The notes below the pieces were generated by a model. The model did not search any database. It was given only the letters and a program-made list of their open reading frames with translations, and had not been told where the DNA came from. A program made the translations under genes and the position numbers. From a virus, in IMG/VR virus record IMGVR_UViG_3300048928_000471, positions 1-45,516 of that record: a DNA stretch of 45,516 nucleotides; one strand, 5' to 3'. Positions 30,217-38,858 of this stretch are shown here, one piece after another (the stretch's first letter is position 1; the number at the start of each line of letters is the position of its first letter).

Positions 30217-32567
30217 GTAACTTTACGCCGGAAATCAAAACGAAGTTCAGCTTGGGCGGCATGTCTGAGGCTGCTTCCGGCTTTCGTAAAATACAGCAAT
30301 CTGCACGCGAAAATATCCAATCTATCCGCCAGTCCGGTGCTCGCGCTCTTGAGCCTTTCCAGAAAGACATCGAAAAGTCGAAGAAGGCTCTTGCAACGCT
30401 GAAAACCGTATCTTTCACGGTCGGTGGAGCAGGCTTCGGCGCGATCAAAAAAGGCGCGGATACAGCTTTTAAGAGCATCACTATCGGTGCTGCATCGGCC
30501 GTAGCCGCACTCACTACAGTTTCTGCAGCCGCCATCAAAATGTCAAAAGATACGGCAACCGAGTGGGATCAGCTTTCACGTCAGTCGCGGACTCTGGGTG
30601 TCAGCCCTGAAGATCTGTCGGTTCTCGGCTTTGCTGGTGCCAATGAAGGTGTGCCAGGCGAAGAAATCATCAAGGGTCTGTCGAAGATCGGTAGCGAGTT
30701 TCTTGGCATCAGGCAGAAAATCACCGAAGCAAACAATGAATTTTCAGCTTTCAAAGACAACGCCCGAAAAGATGCCATTTTCTCGCTTAGAGCAGGCAAT
30801 TTAGATGGACTGAAGTCGGCTGGCGAAGCAGTGGGGTCAGCTCGAATGTCATCGCTAGCGGGTGTGCAGGAGCGTCAAGCCACGCTTAGAAACTACATCG
30901 CGCGAGCGGAACCGTACGAACGAAGAAACCTGCAGACCGCCGAGTTTGTTCACCGCTTGCGCAAAGAGCTAGCAGAGTTAGAGAAAGCTGAGCAGACCCT
31001 GAAGAAAAGTTTTGGTCCTGTTGGGGAGGCGCTTTTCGGTCTCGAAAAATTTGGTCTTGATGTCGAAAAAGCCTCTAAAGGCGGCATGGAAGGTCTGCTT
31101 GCACTTTCGGATGCGATGAAGAAAGTGGAAGATCCAACCCAGCGTTTGCGGTTCGCGATCCAGCTTTTCGGTGAAGACGCGGGCGCGAAAATGGCCCCGC
31201 TGCTTGAAGGTGGCCGCTCGGCTATCGAAAACTACCGCAAAGAGTTGGAGCGTCTGGGCGGCGTGGTTACGAAAAAGGACACCGAAATCGGCGCAGCATA
31301 TGCGACGTCAGCCGAAAATTTTCGACGTTCTATAGCTGGAGTCCGTATGGCGGTCGCTCGTGAAGTGCTTCCGCTGCTCACCGAGAGCACGAACGCTATG
31401 ACCGAGTTCATGGTTCGGTATCGCACTCAGATCGCGGGACTTCTCAAGGCTGGTTTCGTTTATGCTCGGAATTTGGTCACCGACATCATTTCGGTGTTTC
31501 AGGGTAAACGCACAGGCTTCAAAACGCCGTGGCTCGACACTCTTTTCGACAAGTTGAAGACTGCCAGAACGTTCATAAGCGACATGTACAGTGAACTCAA
31601 AAAACTGTGGGACGGCGGCAATTCGCGGTTCGAATGGCTAAATGCGATCCGCGACGGCATTCAGACTGCGATAAAATTCGTGAAAGACCTCTATGCTGTT
31701 CTGCGCGGGCAGGATGCCTCAGAATTCAAATGGCTCAACGATCTGAGAGATCAAGCAAAGGCTTTTGGTGCAGATTTCATGGCTGCTCTGGAAGTCGTGA
31801 AGGGGGTTCTTTCCTATATCCACGGCCTGCTTGAGCCGATTGCCAGCCTCTTCAACACCGACGTCACCACCATGCTTTTGGTCGTGGGAATGCTCAAATT
31901 CATCGGTGTTATAGGCGCTGCTACGACCGCGATTGGCCTGCTTGGGAAAGCAGTAGGCGGCCTCTTTGCCATGGGCGGTGGCGGAGCGCTGGCAAAGGGC
32001 ATCGGTGCTATCGCTACAGCCGCAGGAGGTGCATCTCTGGCTGGTGGAGCTGGTGCAGCCGCAGGTGCTGCAGGCCTATCGCTTGGAGCTAAAGCTGGTG
32101 TCCTTGGTGTCGCAGCCGTGGGCGGAGGCATGGCTGGCAACTGGCTCGGTAAAAAAGCTTACGAATGGAGTGGCATGCAGGCCGCCGACGACGACATTTG
32201 GAATCGGAACACTGCAAGCTGGAAGACCATAAACGACGCCAATTTTGCCAAGGATTACGCTCGCTGGAATACAAAGAGGAAGGGCGATTACCTTCGCTCT
32301 CGTGGCGTGAACACGCGCATGGGCATGGCTCCTGAGGGAATGATGCCAGGCGGTATCATTGACGTTTGGTCAGGTGCTGGTCATCGCGCTCCTGATCCTC
32401 GACAATACATGGCCGATCCGAACTTCAAGCCGATCAAGCAAAACAACGAGACGATAGACGTCAACCTGTCGCTCAATGGTCGCGATCTCGGTACTTTGCA
32501 AGCTGATCCACTTACCGCGAGGAAAATGAAGCAAACCCTCAATGGTATCAACCAAAGGGGGTATTAA
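30213..32567 (+). CDS. Tape measure protein
   Basis: 784 residues. Long helical N-terminus with coiled coils (residues 1-150), a region typical of phage tape measure proteins with KASKGGMEGLLALSDAMKKV and LRFAIQLFGEDAGAKMAPLL, and a Gly/Ala-rich hydrophobic stretch (about 570-650, including VGMLKFIGVIGAATTAIGLLG) that may form the membrane-inserting part. It sets tail length; the size implies a short tail (lambda gpH is 853 residues). Confidence 0.92.
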   Translation: MSNFTPEIKTKFSLGGMSEAASGFRKIQQSARENIQSIRQSGARALEPFQKDIEKSKKALATLKTVSFTVGGAGFGAIKKGADTAFKSITIGAASAVAALTTVSAAAIKMSKDTATEWDQLSRQSRTLGVSPEDLSVLGFAGANEGVPGEEIIKGLSKIGSEFLGIRQKITEANNEFSAFKDNARKDAIFSLRAGNLDGLKSAGEAVGSARMSSLAGVQERQATLRNYIARAEPYERRNLQTAEFVHRLRKELAELEKAEQTLKKSFGPVGEALFGLEKFGLDVEKASKGGMEGLLALSDAMKKVEDPTQRLRFAIQLFGEDAGAKMAPLLEGGRSAIENYRKELERLGGVVTKKDTEIGAAYATSAENFRRSIAGVRMAVAREVLPLLTESTNAMTEFMVRYRTQIAGLLKAGFVYARNLVTDIISVFQGKRTGFKTPWLDTLFDKLKTARTFISDMYSELKKLWDGGNSRFEWLNAIRDGIQTAIKFVKDLYAVLRGQDASEFKWLNDLRDQAKAFGADFMAALEVVKGVLSYIHGLLEPIASLFNTDVTTMLLVVGMLKFIGVIGAATTAIGLLGKAVGGLFAMGGGGALAKGIGAIATAAGGASLAGGAGAAAGAAGLSLGAKAGVLGVAAVGGGMAGNWLGKKAYEWSGMQAADDDIWNRNTASWKTINDANFAKDYARWNTKRKGDYLRSRGVNTRMGMAPEGMMPGGIIDVWSGAGHRAPDPRQYMADPNFKPIKQNNETIDVNLSLNGRDLGTLQADPLTARKMKQTLNGINQRGY

Positions 32568-33109
32568 TGACCGATTTTCCAATTACCACATCTCTCGTGT
32601 CCACAGATCTCGCTATCGGATGGCAAACAGCTTTGGGTCTCACTACCGAGCTATCTCCGATTGAAGAATCTGCATCCATCGTTCGCTCGTGGAACGGTCG
32701 CGCTCGCAATCTTGCAGCCCCAGAATTCCAGCTGTTTTCGTGCACGATCTCATCATCTGAAGACATGCGGCCGCCGGCGCTTTCAAACCTGTGGCCAGGG
32801 GCGACCTTTACGCTGGTTCCGCCTTCAGAGCTGAGCGATGTCATCCAGCAAGGTGCTGCGTCGCGCACGCTGATCCGCAGTCCGCATCCAGGGTCAGTAC
32901 GCTGTTTGACCAAGAATTTTGGCAGTGTCCCTTTCTCGGTCTCGGGTCGTGTTGTCACGCTGACCGCTGCGGCTAGCGAGCCTGTAAGAATTTTTTACAG
33001 ACCCATCCTGAAGCTTTTTGTCACCGAACCTTGGACGGTCTCAACGCATGAGCAAAACGCCGACGTGAGCTGGAGTTTGACAGCTGAGGAAGAAGGGGGA
33101 GACGTCTGA
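32567..33109 (+). CDS. Minor tail protein after the tape measure
   Basis: 180 residues, beta-rich (TFTLVPPSELSDVI, SRTLIRSPHPGSV, VSGRVVTLTAAASEPVRIFYRP). It directly follows the tape measure gene and overlaps the next gene by one base, so a distal tail component that bridges tube and tip is likely. No signature beyond position. ATG is coupled to the tape measure stop (TAATG). Confidence 0.7.
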   Translation: MTDFPITTSLVSTDLAIGWQTALGLTTELSPIEESASIVRSWNGRARNLAAPEFQLFSCTISSSEDMRPPALSNLWPGATFTLVPPSELSDVIQQGAASRTLIRSPHPGSVRCLTKNFGSVPFSVSGRVVTLTAAASEPVRIFYRPILKLFVTEPWTVSTHEQNADVSWSLTAEEEGGDV

Positions 33110-34947
33110 TGCTCTATCTCAGCTGGCTCACCGCATGGAACACACCTTTCAATCCCTCAATGCATGCGCGGGAAGACGAATTTTGCATTCGTGGTTCGAT
33201 CTACGAGCAAGAAGAGGGCGATATCATTGTCAGCGGTTTTGAAGTCGAGATTCCACATCCAGGCCTCGGCCTGATTGGTCTCGGTCGCAATGAGCGGTAT
33301 GCGGTTCTCTCGGAGAAGCTGACGTCTGATCCCGTCGCGGTGGAGCTAGCTCGCGGACGCGTCATTGCCGTTCCTTCAGAGCTTGGCCAACAGACTTTAA
33401 CATTGAGATTTCAGTGCGTACCGCCTGACGAAGATGCTGTTTTGAAAGCGGCTGCGAACGCTTTAAGGACGGGCGAGGAAGACGGATATGATCCAGATGG
33501 TCCTCTTCCAGACCGCCAAAAATTCGAGACTTACGATGGCCTGTTTCACCCGCGTGATGCTCGGGATGACCCGATGTCTGCACTCGCTGGCCGTCCAGAA
33601 TTGTGGCGGTGGGATCGGAAAACTTTGGCTATCGAGCGAGTTTCGATGATCGAGGGAGACAACGTTCACGCTGTAAATCAGGATGGCTTTGAAGACACCT
33701 TAAGCGTGGCTCTACGCAATCCGCCGCGTAAATCCACGCGCATGCGTCTGGTTGCTTCGTGGACACAAGAAGCCAAGGGCGTGCAGACTTTTCCTGTGAT
33801 TTCGGAACCAATCGACACTTACAGCTGGCAGGATCTCGTGCAGAGCCTTCCGCATCCGGGAACTCCGGTCGGCGAAAATACTGGATGGCATGTCGCTGAA
33901 TCTGAAGTCACATATTTGAATCCGCATGGCATTCTTGATGAGTTTGATGTCATCGGCGAAAAATACACGCTGAATGATCCAGATATCCTTGCTGCAAAAG
34001 TGTTGTTGCAGGCTGCAACCGTCGGTGTTCAAATCCGCCTCGGCTACGATTTTCAGCAGCAGCGTGAGGACCATCTGCTTATCACTATGCCAGTGGCGCA
34101 GCAAAATGTCCTCGGTGATGACAAAAGCGAGACGGTTGACGTCATCAATCTAGCCGCTCTGAATATCGACCCATCGACACCACTCTGGGAAATGTATGAC
34201 CCGATTTCTGGTATGCCGATGCAATACGTGGTGGGCGACGAGGTGATTTATAACGGCCGAAAATGGCGCTGTATCACCGCACACACCGCCCAGCCAATTT
34301 TCGACTTCTCAAAATGGACGTCCATCGCTCGGAAAGGTGCGATCATACCTACGGCTGCGCGATATTTCGACACGAACCGGGGTGTCCGAAGCGTCCGCTA
34401 TGCGATCCGCATGCTTCATCGGCGGGTCCTTGTTCGCGCCAGATGTCTAGAAATCAGCTTTCAGGCTCCTTGGGAACTCGCTCGCTCGATGACGTGTCGA
34501 GATGTCTGCCGCGTAGAAAACCGGAAAATCGGTGAGATCACTGCCAAAATTTCATCGGTGAAGCTGGTTGCCGATGGCGCAAAGAGATATGCCGAAATCA
34601 CGGTTTTGGCATGCCTCGGCGACGGCTCGACACCGCCAGTCGCTGATGACCAGTTCGATGAAGAAACGGGCGACATCACATACTCGATGACGTACCCAAA
34701 CCCCTCGACACCAACGATTTCCGGCCAGTTACCGGGGCGCGTGCATACCGTTGACATCATCAATCCCTATGCCGACCAGAGATCCGCGGCGCTCTATGAG
34801 GATGACCCCATCGCCGTGATCGAGGGTATGCCGACGCGTATCGAGCTGGACGTCCGCCCGATCCTCGAAGAAGACCTTCTTACACGCCAGCTGACGGTCA
34901 CTTGTTCACCGATTTGGCTACCTCAAAATGTTATTATCGGAAGTTAG
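33109..34947 (+). CDS. Tail tip / baseplate hub protein
   Basis: 612 residues, beginning with a beta-rich domain (FEVEIPHPGLGLIGLGRNER) and including a central galectin-like or hub region and a C-terminal segment (RSMTCRDVCRVENRKIGEITAKISSVKL) reminiscent of phage tail hub proteins. It is the largest protein after the tape measure gene and the last clear tail structural gene. Lambda-type M, L, K, I, J genes are not seen here, so this one protein may fulfil the tail tip roles. Receptor binding is not assigned. Confidence 0.7.
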   Translation: MLYLSWLTAWNTPFNPSMHAREDEFCIRGSIYEQEEGDIIVSGFEVEIPHPGLGLIGLGRNERYAVLSEKLTSDPVAVELARGRVIAVPSELGQQTLTLRFQCVPPDEDAVLKAAANALRTGEEDGYDPDGPLPDRQKFETYDGLFHPRDARDDPMSALAGRPELWRWDRKTLAIERVSMIEGDNVHAVNQDGFEDTLSVALRNPPRKSTRMRLVASWTQEAKGVQTFPVISEPIDTYSWQDLVQSLPHPGTPVGENTGWHVAESEVTYLNPHGILDEFDVIGEKYTLNDPDILAAKVLLQAATVGVQIRLGYDFQQQREDHLLITMPVAQQNVLGDDKSETVDVINLAALNIDPSTPLWEMYDPISGMPMQYVVGDEVIYNGRKWRCITAHTAQPIFDFSKWTSIARKGAIIPTAARYFDTNRGVRSVRYAIRMLHRRVLVRARCLEISFQAPWELARSMTCRDVCRVENRKIGEITAKISSVKLVADGAKRYAEITVLACLGDGSTPPVADDQFDEETGDITYSMTYPNPSTPTISGQLPGRVHTVDIINPYADQRSAALYEDDPIAVIEGMPTRIELDVRPILEEDLLTRQLTVTCSPIWLPQNVIIGS

Positions 34948-34955
34948 GATTTACG

Positions 34956-35201
34956 ATGTCAGATACTACCGTAGAAAATTCGAGTGAAATCTTGGCTGCT
35001 CTACAAGCCATGAGATTGCAAGCGCAGGAGCAGGCGAGGCGTGATCGCATGTCGCAGCCTGCTCGTGGGTCAATACGGGACAGCAGCGCTAGACGTCGAG
35101 ATAGCGTGTCAACGAAGTTGACGATGGGGTCGACGGAAAGGTTTGATCTCGGTGCTGCGCTTGTGGATACCGCTGTTGTGCGGAAGCCCAAATCCGATTA
35201 A
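34956..35201 (+). CDS. Small hypothetical protein after the tail genes
   Basis: 81 residues from the ATG at 34956. It is rich in Arg, Ser and Ala; a helical first half (EILAALQAMRLQAQEQARRD) precedes a disordered serine/arginine stretch (RGSIRDSSARRRDSVS) and a short ordered end. It lies 8 bases after the tail tip gene and may be a small tail accessory or a lysis leader. No family recognised. Confidence 0.5.
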   Translation: MSDTTVENSSEILAALQAMRLQAQEQARRDRMSQPARGSIRDSSARRRDSVSTKLTMGSTERFDLGAALVDTAVVRKPKSD

Positions 35202-35228
35202 ATTTGATTATATCTTGGGGGAATCGAG

Positions 35229-35900
35229 TTGACTGCGGCACCGGAAAAAATTGCGCTAATCGTGCATTCTGATGAATTTTTCCGCATAGCGCTAAGAGTC
35301 ATTTTAAATCAAAAGCATGGAATAAAAGAAGTTGTAGAGAAGGCACGAACTGCGCAATTCCGGCCAATTTTTAGGACATACGGCGAGAGAATGGCCGTCG
35401 TTATTGTCGATGAAAAGTGCGTTTCTCCTGAAAATGTAGCTCTTTTATGCGAAGAATTCCCTCATGCAAAATTTGCGATAATCGCGGATAATGGGTCAGA
35501 TTCAGCTGCGTTATCATTCCTATCGGCAGACGCAAGAGCTTATATATCTCGTAAAGCTGGTGCAAATATCATGTCTCATGGCATCGGCCAAGCTATCGCA
35601 GGAAAAACGTTCAAACGACATCTACCGCTCTCATTCGCTGAAGAAGTTTCAGACAATGAAGCCGACGTCGCTGAAAATCATAATGAAGCTATTGAATATC
35701 GGCTTGAAAAATACGGGCTTTCTGCGCGTCAAATGGAAGTATGGAAATGCTTATCACGCGGTCAGACTTCAAAGCTCATAGCTCGCGAAATTAATATTGC
35801 TGAGGGCACCGTCAAAATTCACTTGAAGGCCCTTTATAAAAATTTAGGCGTAAAAAACGGGAAGGCAGCTGCGGCGCTTGGAGCTACCGTTTTTAAGTAA
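35229..35900 (+). CDS. LuxR/NarL-type transcription regulator with receiver-like domain
   Basis: 223 residues from a TTG start (GGGGGAA upstream). The N-terminal half resembles a response-regulator receiver: IALIVHSDEFFRIAL with an acidic residue, AVVIVDEKC with a candidate phosphoacceptor Asp, and ISRKAG with the conserved Lys. The C-terminal HTH is typical GerE: LSARQMEVWKCLSRGQTSKLIAREI, TVKIHLKALYKNLGV. Phage-encoded LuxR-type regulators are uncommon. It lies after the tail genes and may control lysis or lysogeny, possibly by binding the 19-bp palindromes; there is no direct evidence. The receiver may be degenerate. Confidence 0.8.
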   Translation: MTAAPEKIALIVHSDEFFRIALRVILNQKHGIKEVVEKARTAQFRPIFRTYGERMAVVIVDEKCVSPENVALLCEEFPHAKFAIIADNGSDSAALSFLSADARAYISRKAGANIMSHGIGQAIAGKTFKRHLPLSFAEEVSDNEADVAENHNEAIEYRLEKYGLSARQMEVWKCLSRGQTSKLIAREINIAEGTVKIHLKALYKNLGVKNGKAAAALGATVFK

Positions 35901-35909
35901 AATTGGCAC

Positions 35910-35921
35910 TTAAATCTTGCA
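35910..35921 (+). promoter_or_regulatory. AATCTTGCA motif before the XhlA-like gene
   Basis: TTAAATCTTGCA lies about 50 bases before the next ATG, a variant of the element at 15897 and 23539. Confidence 0.4.
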
Positions 35922-35971
35922 TATGATCGTGTTCTCGTAAGCTCAATAAACAAGTTTACGAGAAAAACGTG

Positions 35972-36223
35972 ATGGCTAATGAATTCCCGAACAAAGAATT
36001 GCTTGATGTGATTAAATCTCAAGCAAGAATGGAAGAAAAGCTCGATACATTTATCCAAACCAACTCGACCGTTCAGACCAAATTATCAACTATTGAAAAA
36101 GATGTTGCTGAATTGAAGACCGCTAGAAGAGAAGATCGTGCATATATTGCTGCTCTGTCGGCGGTTTTCGGCGTAATAATGGCATTTATTGTACCTGCTA
36201 TCCGAAAATTTTTTGGCATCTAA
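35972..36223 (+). CDS. XhlA-like membrane-anchored coiled-coil protein
   Basis: 83 residues. A coiled coil (about 15-55: DVIKSQARMEEKLDTFIQTN, with heptads continuing to LKTARR) is followed by one membrane helix near the C-terminus (YIAALSAVFGVIMAFIVPAI). This is the layout of XhlA-type holin-associated proteins. It lies before the lysis region, with the A1-like gene and the 38223 gene in between. ATG at 35972 is preferred over the GTG at 35969. Role in lysis is inferred from architecture. Confidence 0.6.
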   Translation: MANEFPNKELLDVIKSQARMEEKLDTFIQTNSTVQTKLSTIEKDVAELKTARREDRAYIAALSAVFGVIMAFIVPAIRKFFGI

Positions 36224-36304
36224 AGCTCTCATTTTGATCAGATGCATTAAAGCGTTGTCAACAAAGTGTTTTGCAAGTCATTGTTTTAATTGCAAAAAAG
36301 TTCT

Positions 36305-36323
36305 TGTATTAATGATCAATACA
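36305..36323. promoter_or_regulatory. Operator copy B upstream of the A1-like gene
   Basis: TGTATTA-ATGAT-CAATACA lies about 39 bases before the start codon of the 36362 gene, where it would overlap a promoter. Same 19-bp palindrome as the sites upstream of rep and the right-end early genes. Confidence 0.8.
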
Positions 36324-36361
36324 TACCGAAAATAAGCTTGTCACTGTGGAAAGGAAAAAAC

Positions 36362-38155
36362 ATGACAAGCAAAACGAACAAGAAAATCAAAGAATTCATC
36401 AATCGCGAACTCGACGGTCAGTTGGACATCGAAAAATATATCGCTGAACAGGACACCGTCGAAGACAAAGCGGTCGCACTTTTTCAAATCGGAGTGCCAA
36501 TCACTGCGGTCGCTGAGTTTCTCGGACTTACATACTACGGAAGCCGAAAAATCTGGCTCACGATGAATGAGCCACGCACGTTGCCGCGACGTCCGAAAAC
36601 AGCAACAGAAGCCGTCGAAAAAATCTGGCCTTCCAAAGCACCTGAAACACCCGCCAACGACGAAAAACCAGCTAAAAAACAGCGTCCACGCATTTCTGAG
36701 TTGCCGACGATCAATGCAATGTTGGAACTCGGCACCGTGCATCGCTTTCTAATTTCCAGCGCTCAGGATGACACCCCGGTACATGCCGATTTCCTGAAGA
36801 ATATGGAAGCGTACGCAGGCCATATTGGTGCGAGCATTTTGATCGGCGGGCACACGTATCAGCTCGGGCTATTTGACGATCATGCCGCCGACGCAAATGT
36901 TTATGCGAATGAGCTGTCGCCATACCTCTGTCACGAGCGCGTGCAGTTGACGTCCGAAGTGCTTTATCTCGGAAGCGCGAACATTTTGCCGACGACTGCG
37001 AACCCTCTCAACGGATGGCTCACGCAAAATCACGGCGGTCATGTTGTCGTTCCTCATAGCCGTATTGCACTTCAGTCCATTCCCCGTCTGCAGGGGCAGG
37101 AGCCGAGGTTTGCGATCTCGACAGGCACAGTAACGATGCCCAACTACACGGCCAGAGCGGCTGGGCAGAAGAGCATTTTTCATCACACTTTTGGTTTCAC
37201 TGTTGTCGAAATCGATGCTGACGGTGAGGTCTTCATGAGACCTGTTTCGGCATCAGATGATGGCAGCTTCCAAGATCTGAACACGTTCGTCCAGGACGGC
37301 GAATGCTTCGCCGATCAGCGCGTACGAGCCATCACTTGGGGCGATATCCATCATGAGCAGCTAGACCCGACTATTGCAGCGGCCAGCTTCGGATATGACA
37401 CGAAAACGAAGACCAATCTCGACAACATAAACATTTTGGACGGTCTTCAGCCGGAAGTGCAATTCTTCCACGATACGATGGATTTTAGACGCCGAAATCA
37501 CCATAATTTAGCTGATCCTCATGTAATGGCTCTGGTAAACGCGTCTGGCTCGGAGAACGTTGAATCCGAGGTTCAGGAAGCCAGCGATTTTATTGCAGCA
37601 TGCACACGTGATTGGTGCAAAACGGTAATGGTGGAGTCTAATCACGACAACGCATTATCTCGCTGGCTGAAGAATCCGGAGGGCGCTGCCGACGTCGAAA
37701 ATGCTTATTTTTGGCACGAACTCAACGCTGCTTGGCACAAAGCTATAAGGGCTGGAAACGGCAGCTTCAATGCGGTCGAATATGCAATGAGAAGGGCTAA
37801 TCTGCCCGACAGCGTCGAGTTTGTGGCGGCTGGTCAAGGGTATCAAGTTGATGACGTCGAATGTGGTCTCCACGGTGATCTTGGCATCTCTGGCTCACGA
37901 GGTTCACCGAACCAATTTAAGCGATTTGGCGTGCGCACTTCGACAGGTCACACGCACACGCCATCGATTTCGGAAGGTGCCTATGTCGCGGGTGTGAGCG
38001 CCAAATTGGATCAAGGATACAACAAAGGGCCGACAACGTGGGCGCACGCGCATATTGTCCAGTATCACAATGGAAAGCGCACCATTTTGTTGATGTCTTC
38101 ACACGGCCGCTGCCAAGCAATGGGCGACTGTCTGCCGATGCAGATGGCTGCTTGA
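36362..38155 (+). CDS. Large metallophosphoesterase-like protein, phage T5 A1-like
   Basis: 597 residues from the ATG at 36362 (AAGGA upstream). Residues about 1-130 hold an HTH-like segment (FQIGVPITAVAEFLGLTYYGSRK) and a basic linker. The rest carries metallophosphoesterase signatures in order: WGDIHHEQLD (D-x-H), MVESNHDNALSRWL (NHD), a central GLHGDLG and GHTHTPS near the end. The family resembles the A1 pre-early protein of T5, which takes part in host DNA degradation and DNA transfer. The resemblance is by motif and memory, so treat A1-like as tentative. An operator 39 bases upstream suggests early-type control although the gene lies in the late region. Confidence 0.65.
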   Translation: MTSKTNKKIKEFINRELDGQLDIEKYIAEQDTVEDKAVALFQIGVPITAVAEFLGLTYYGSRKIWLTMNEPRTLPRRPKTATEAVEKIWPSKAPETPANDEKPAKKQRPRISELPTINAMLELGTVHRFLISSAQDDTPVHADFLKNMEAYAGHIGASILIGGHTYQLGLFDDHAADANVYANELSPYLCHERVQLTSEVLYLGSANILPTTANPLNGWLTQNHGGHVVVPHSRIALQSIPRLQGQEPRFAISTGTVTMPNYTARAAGQKSIFHHTFGFTVVEIDADGEVFMRPVSASDDGSFQDLNTFVQDGECFADQRVRAITWGDIHHEQLDPTIAAASFGYDTKTKTNLDNINILDGLQPEVQFFHDTMDFRRRNHHNLADPHVMALVNASGSENVESEVQEASDFIAACTRDWCKTVMVESNHDNALSRWLKNPEGAADVENAYFWHELNAAWHKAIRAGNGSFNAVEYAMRRANLPDSVEFVAAGQGYQVDDVECGLHGDLGISGSRGSPNQFKRFGVRTSTGHTHTPSISEGAYVAGVSAKLDQGYNKGPTTWAHAHIVQYHNGKRTILLMSSHGRCQAMGDCLPMQMAA

Positions 38156-38223
38156 TGACCAAGTATATAGTACAGTATATTATAACCAGAACCGAACATT
38201 ATGCTGTGCTAGGAACTTTGTAA
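38155..38223 (+). CDS. 22-residue coupling mini-ORF
   Basis: The ATG overlaps the stop of the A1-like gene (TGATG) and its stop overlaps the start of the next gene (TAATG). The peptide begins MTKYIVQYIITRTEH and ends TL. Because it joins two genes without a gap, it may act to carry ribosomes forward rather than make a functional peptide. The downstream gene has no strong ribosome binding site, consistent with coupling. Confidence 0.4.
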   Translation: MTKYIVQYIITRTEHYAVLGTL

Positions 38224-38783
38224 TGAGTGGGGACTATCCTGATTTAAAAAATGACGACTATTTCCGTTTAACCGATTTTGGCAAAGAAAATAGTCGTCCT
38301 TTGTCTTATGACGAAATAATAGATATGAATAGACAAAATAAAAATCTATCTATTTCAAAATTTAGTATTAAGAAAAATGTCGCGCAACAAATATTAGATT
38401 ATATTGAAAATAATGCTCTTAATACAAGAGGAAAAGTGCGGCACATCAGTGATGATGAAGCTACTTTTACTAATTATACCGTTCGATTCTGTATTCATGT
38501 TATTCACGGAAAACGTGGAGGATGGTATATTGTAGAGAACGACGGCAGGATGCCTATCATTGCTGATGAATTTATTGAGTATGGTCCGCTGAAGAAAAAT
38601 GGATCAGGAAGAAGAAAAAACAGATACCGTAGAAAAATGAGTTATTCAGAAAAAAATCAAGTTGAATATCTGGAATCTAAAACGCCATCTATAGAGCAAA
38701 TTTATAGATGGATTGTTAAGAGAAATCCAACAGATGTACTGAAGTTAAATTTCCATACGTCGAGTGGTCTAATTACTTTTTAG
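38223..38783 (+). CDS. AT-rich hypothetical protein
   Basis: 186 residues, strongly Lys/Asn/Ile-rich and AT-rich in base composition, with no GACGTC, unlike its neighbours. An N-terminal acidic part (DYPDLKNDDYFRLTD) precedes a basic domain (KKNGSGRRKNRYRRKMSYSEKN). No signal peptide. It lies between the A1-like gene and the lysin and looks like an acquired cargo gene. Function unknown. Confidence 0.55.
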   Translation: MSGDYPDLKNDDYFRLTDFGKENSRPLSYDEIIDMNRQNKNLSISKFSIKKNVAQQILDYIENNALNTRGKVRHISDDEATFTNYTVRFCIHVIHGKRGGWYIVENDGRMPIIADEFIEYGPLKKNGSGRRKNRYRRKMSYSEKNQVEYLESKTPSIEQIYRWIVKRNPTDVLKLNFHTSSGLITF

Positions 38784-38792
38784 ATTCTTGCA
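38781..38792 (+). promoter_or_regulatory. AGATTCTTGCA motif before the endolysin gene
   Basis: TAGATTCTTGCA is a one-base variant of TAGAATCTTGCA. It is followed by TTCTTGAAACTTACAT (38797-38812), which also occurs at 10514-10529. Confidence 0.4.
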
Positions 38793-38824
38793 AGATTTCT
38801 TGAAACTTACATTACGATAGAACA

Positions 38825-38855
38825 AAATGGGAACATAAACTCTGAGTTCCCATTT
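38825..38855 (+). promoter_or_regulatory. Hairpin directly before the endolysin start codon
   Basis: AAATGGGAAC (38825-38834) pairs with GTTCCCATTT (38846-38855), leaving 3 bases before the ATG at 38859. No Shine-Dalgarno is visible, so the stem covers where one would lie. It may be a weak terminator or a translational control element for lysis timing. Confidence 0.5.
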
Positions 38856-38858
38856 AAA

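Noticed and set aside
31814-32140. Minus-strand Ala/Pro-rich ORF within the tape measure gene
   Set aside because: Shadow of the Gly/Ala-rich membrane segment; amino acid composition explained by the reverse strand.
10514-38812. Shared 16-mer TTCTTGAAACTTACAT at 10514-10529 and 38797-38812 as a defined element
   Set aside because: One shared 16-mer in 45 kb is not far above chance; kept only as a note in the motif before the lysin.
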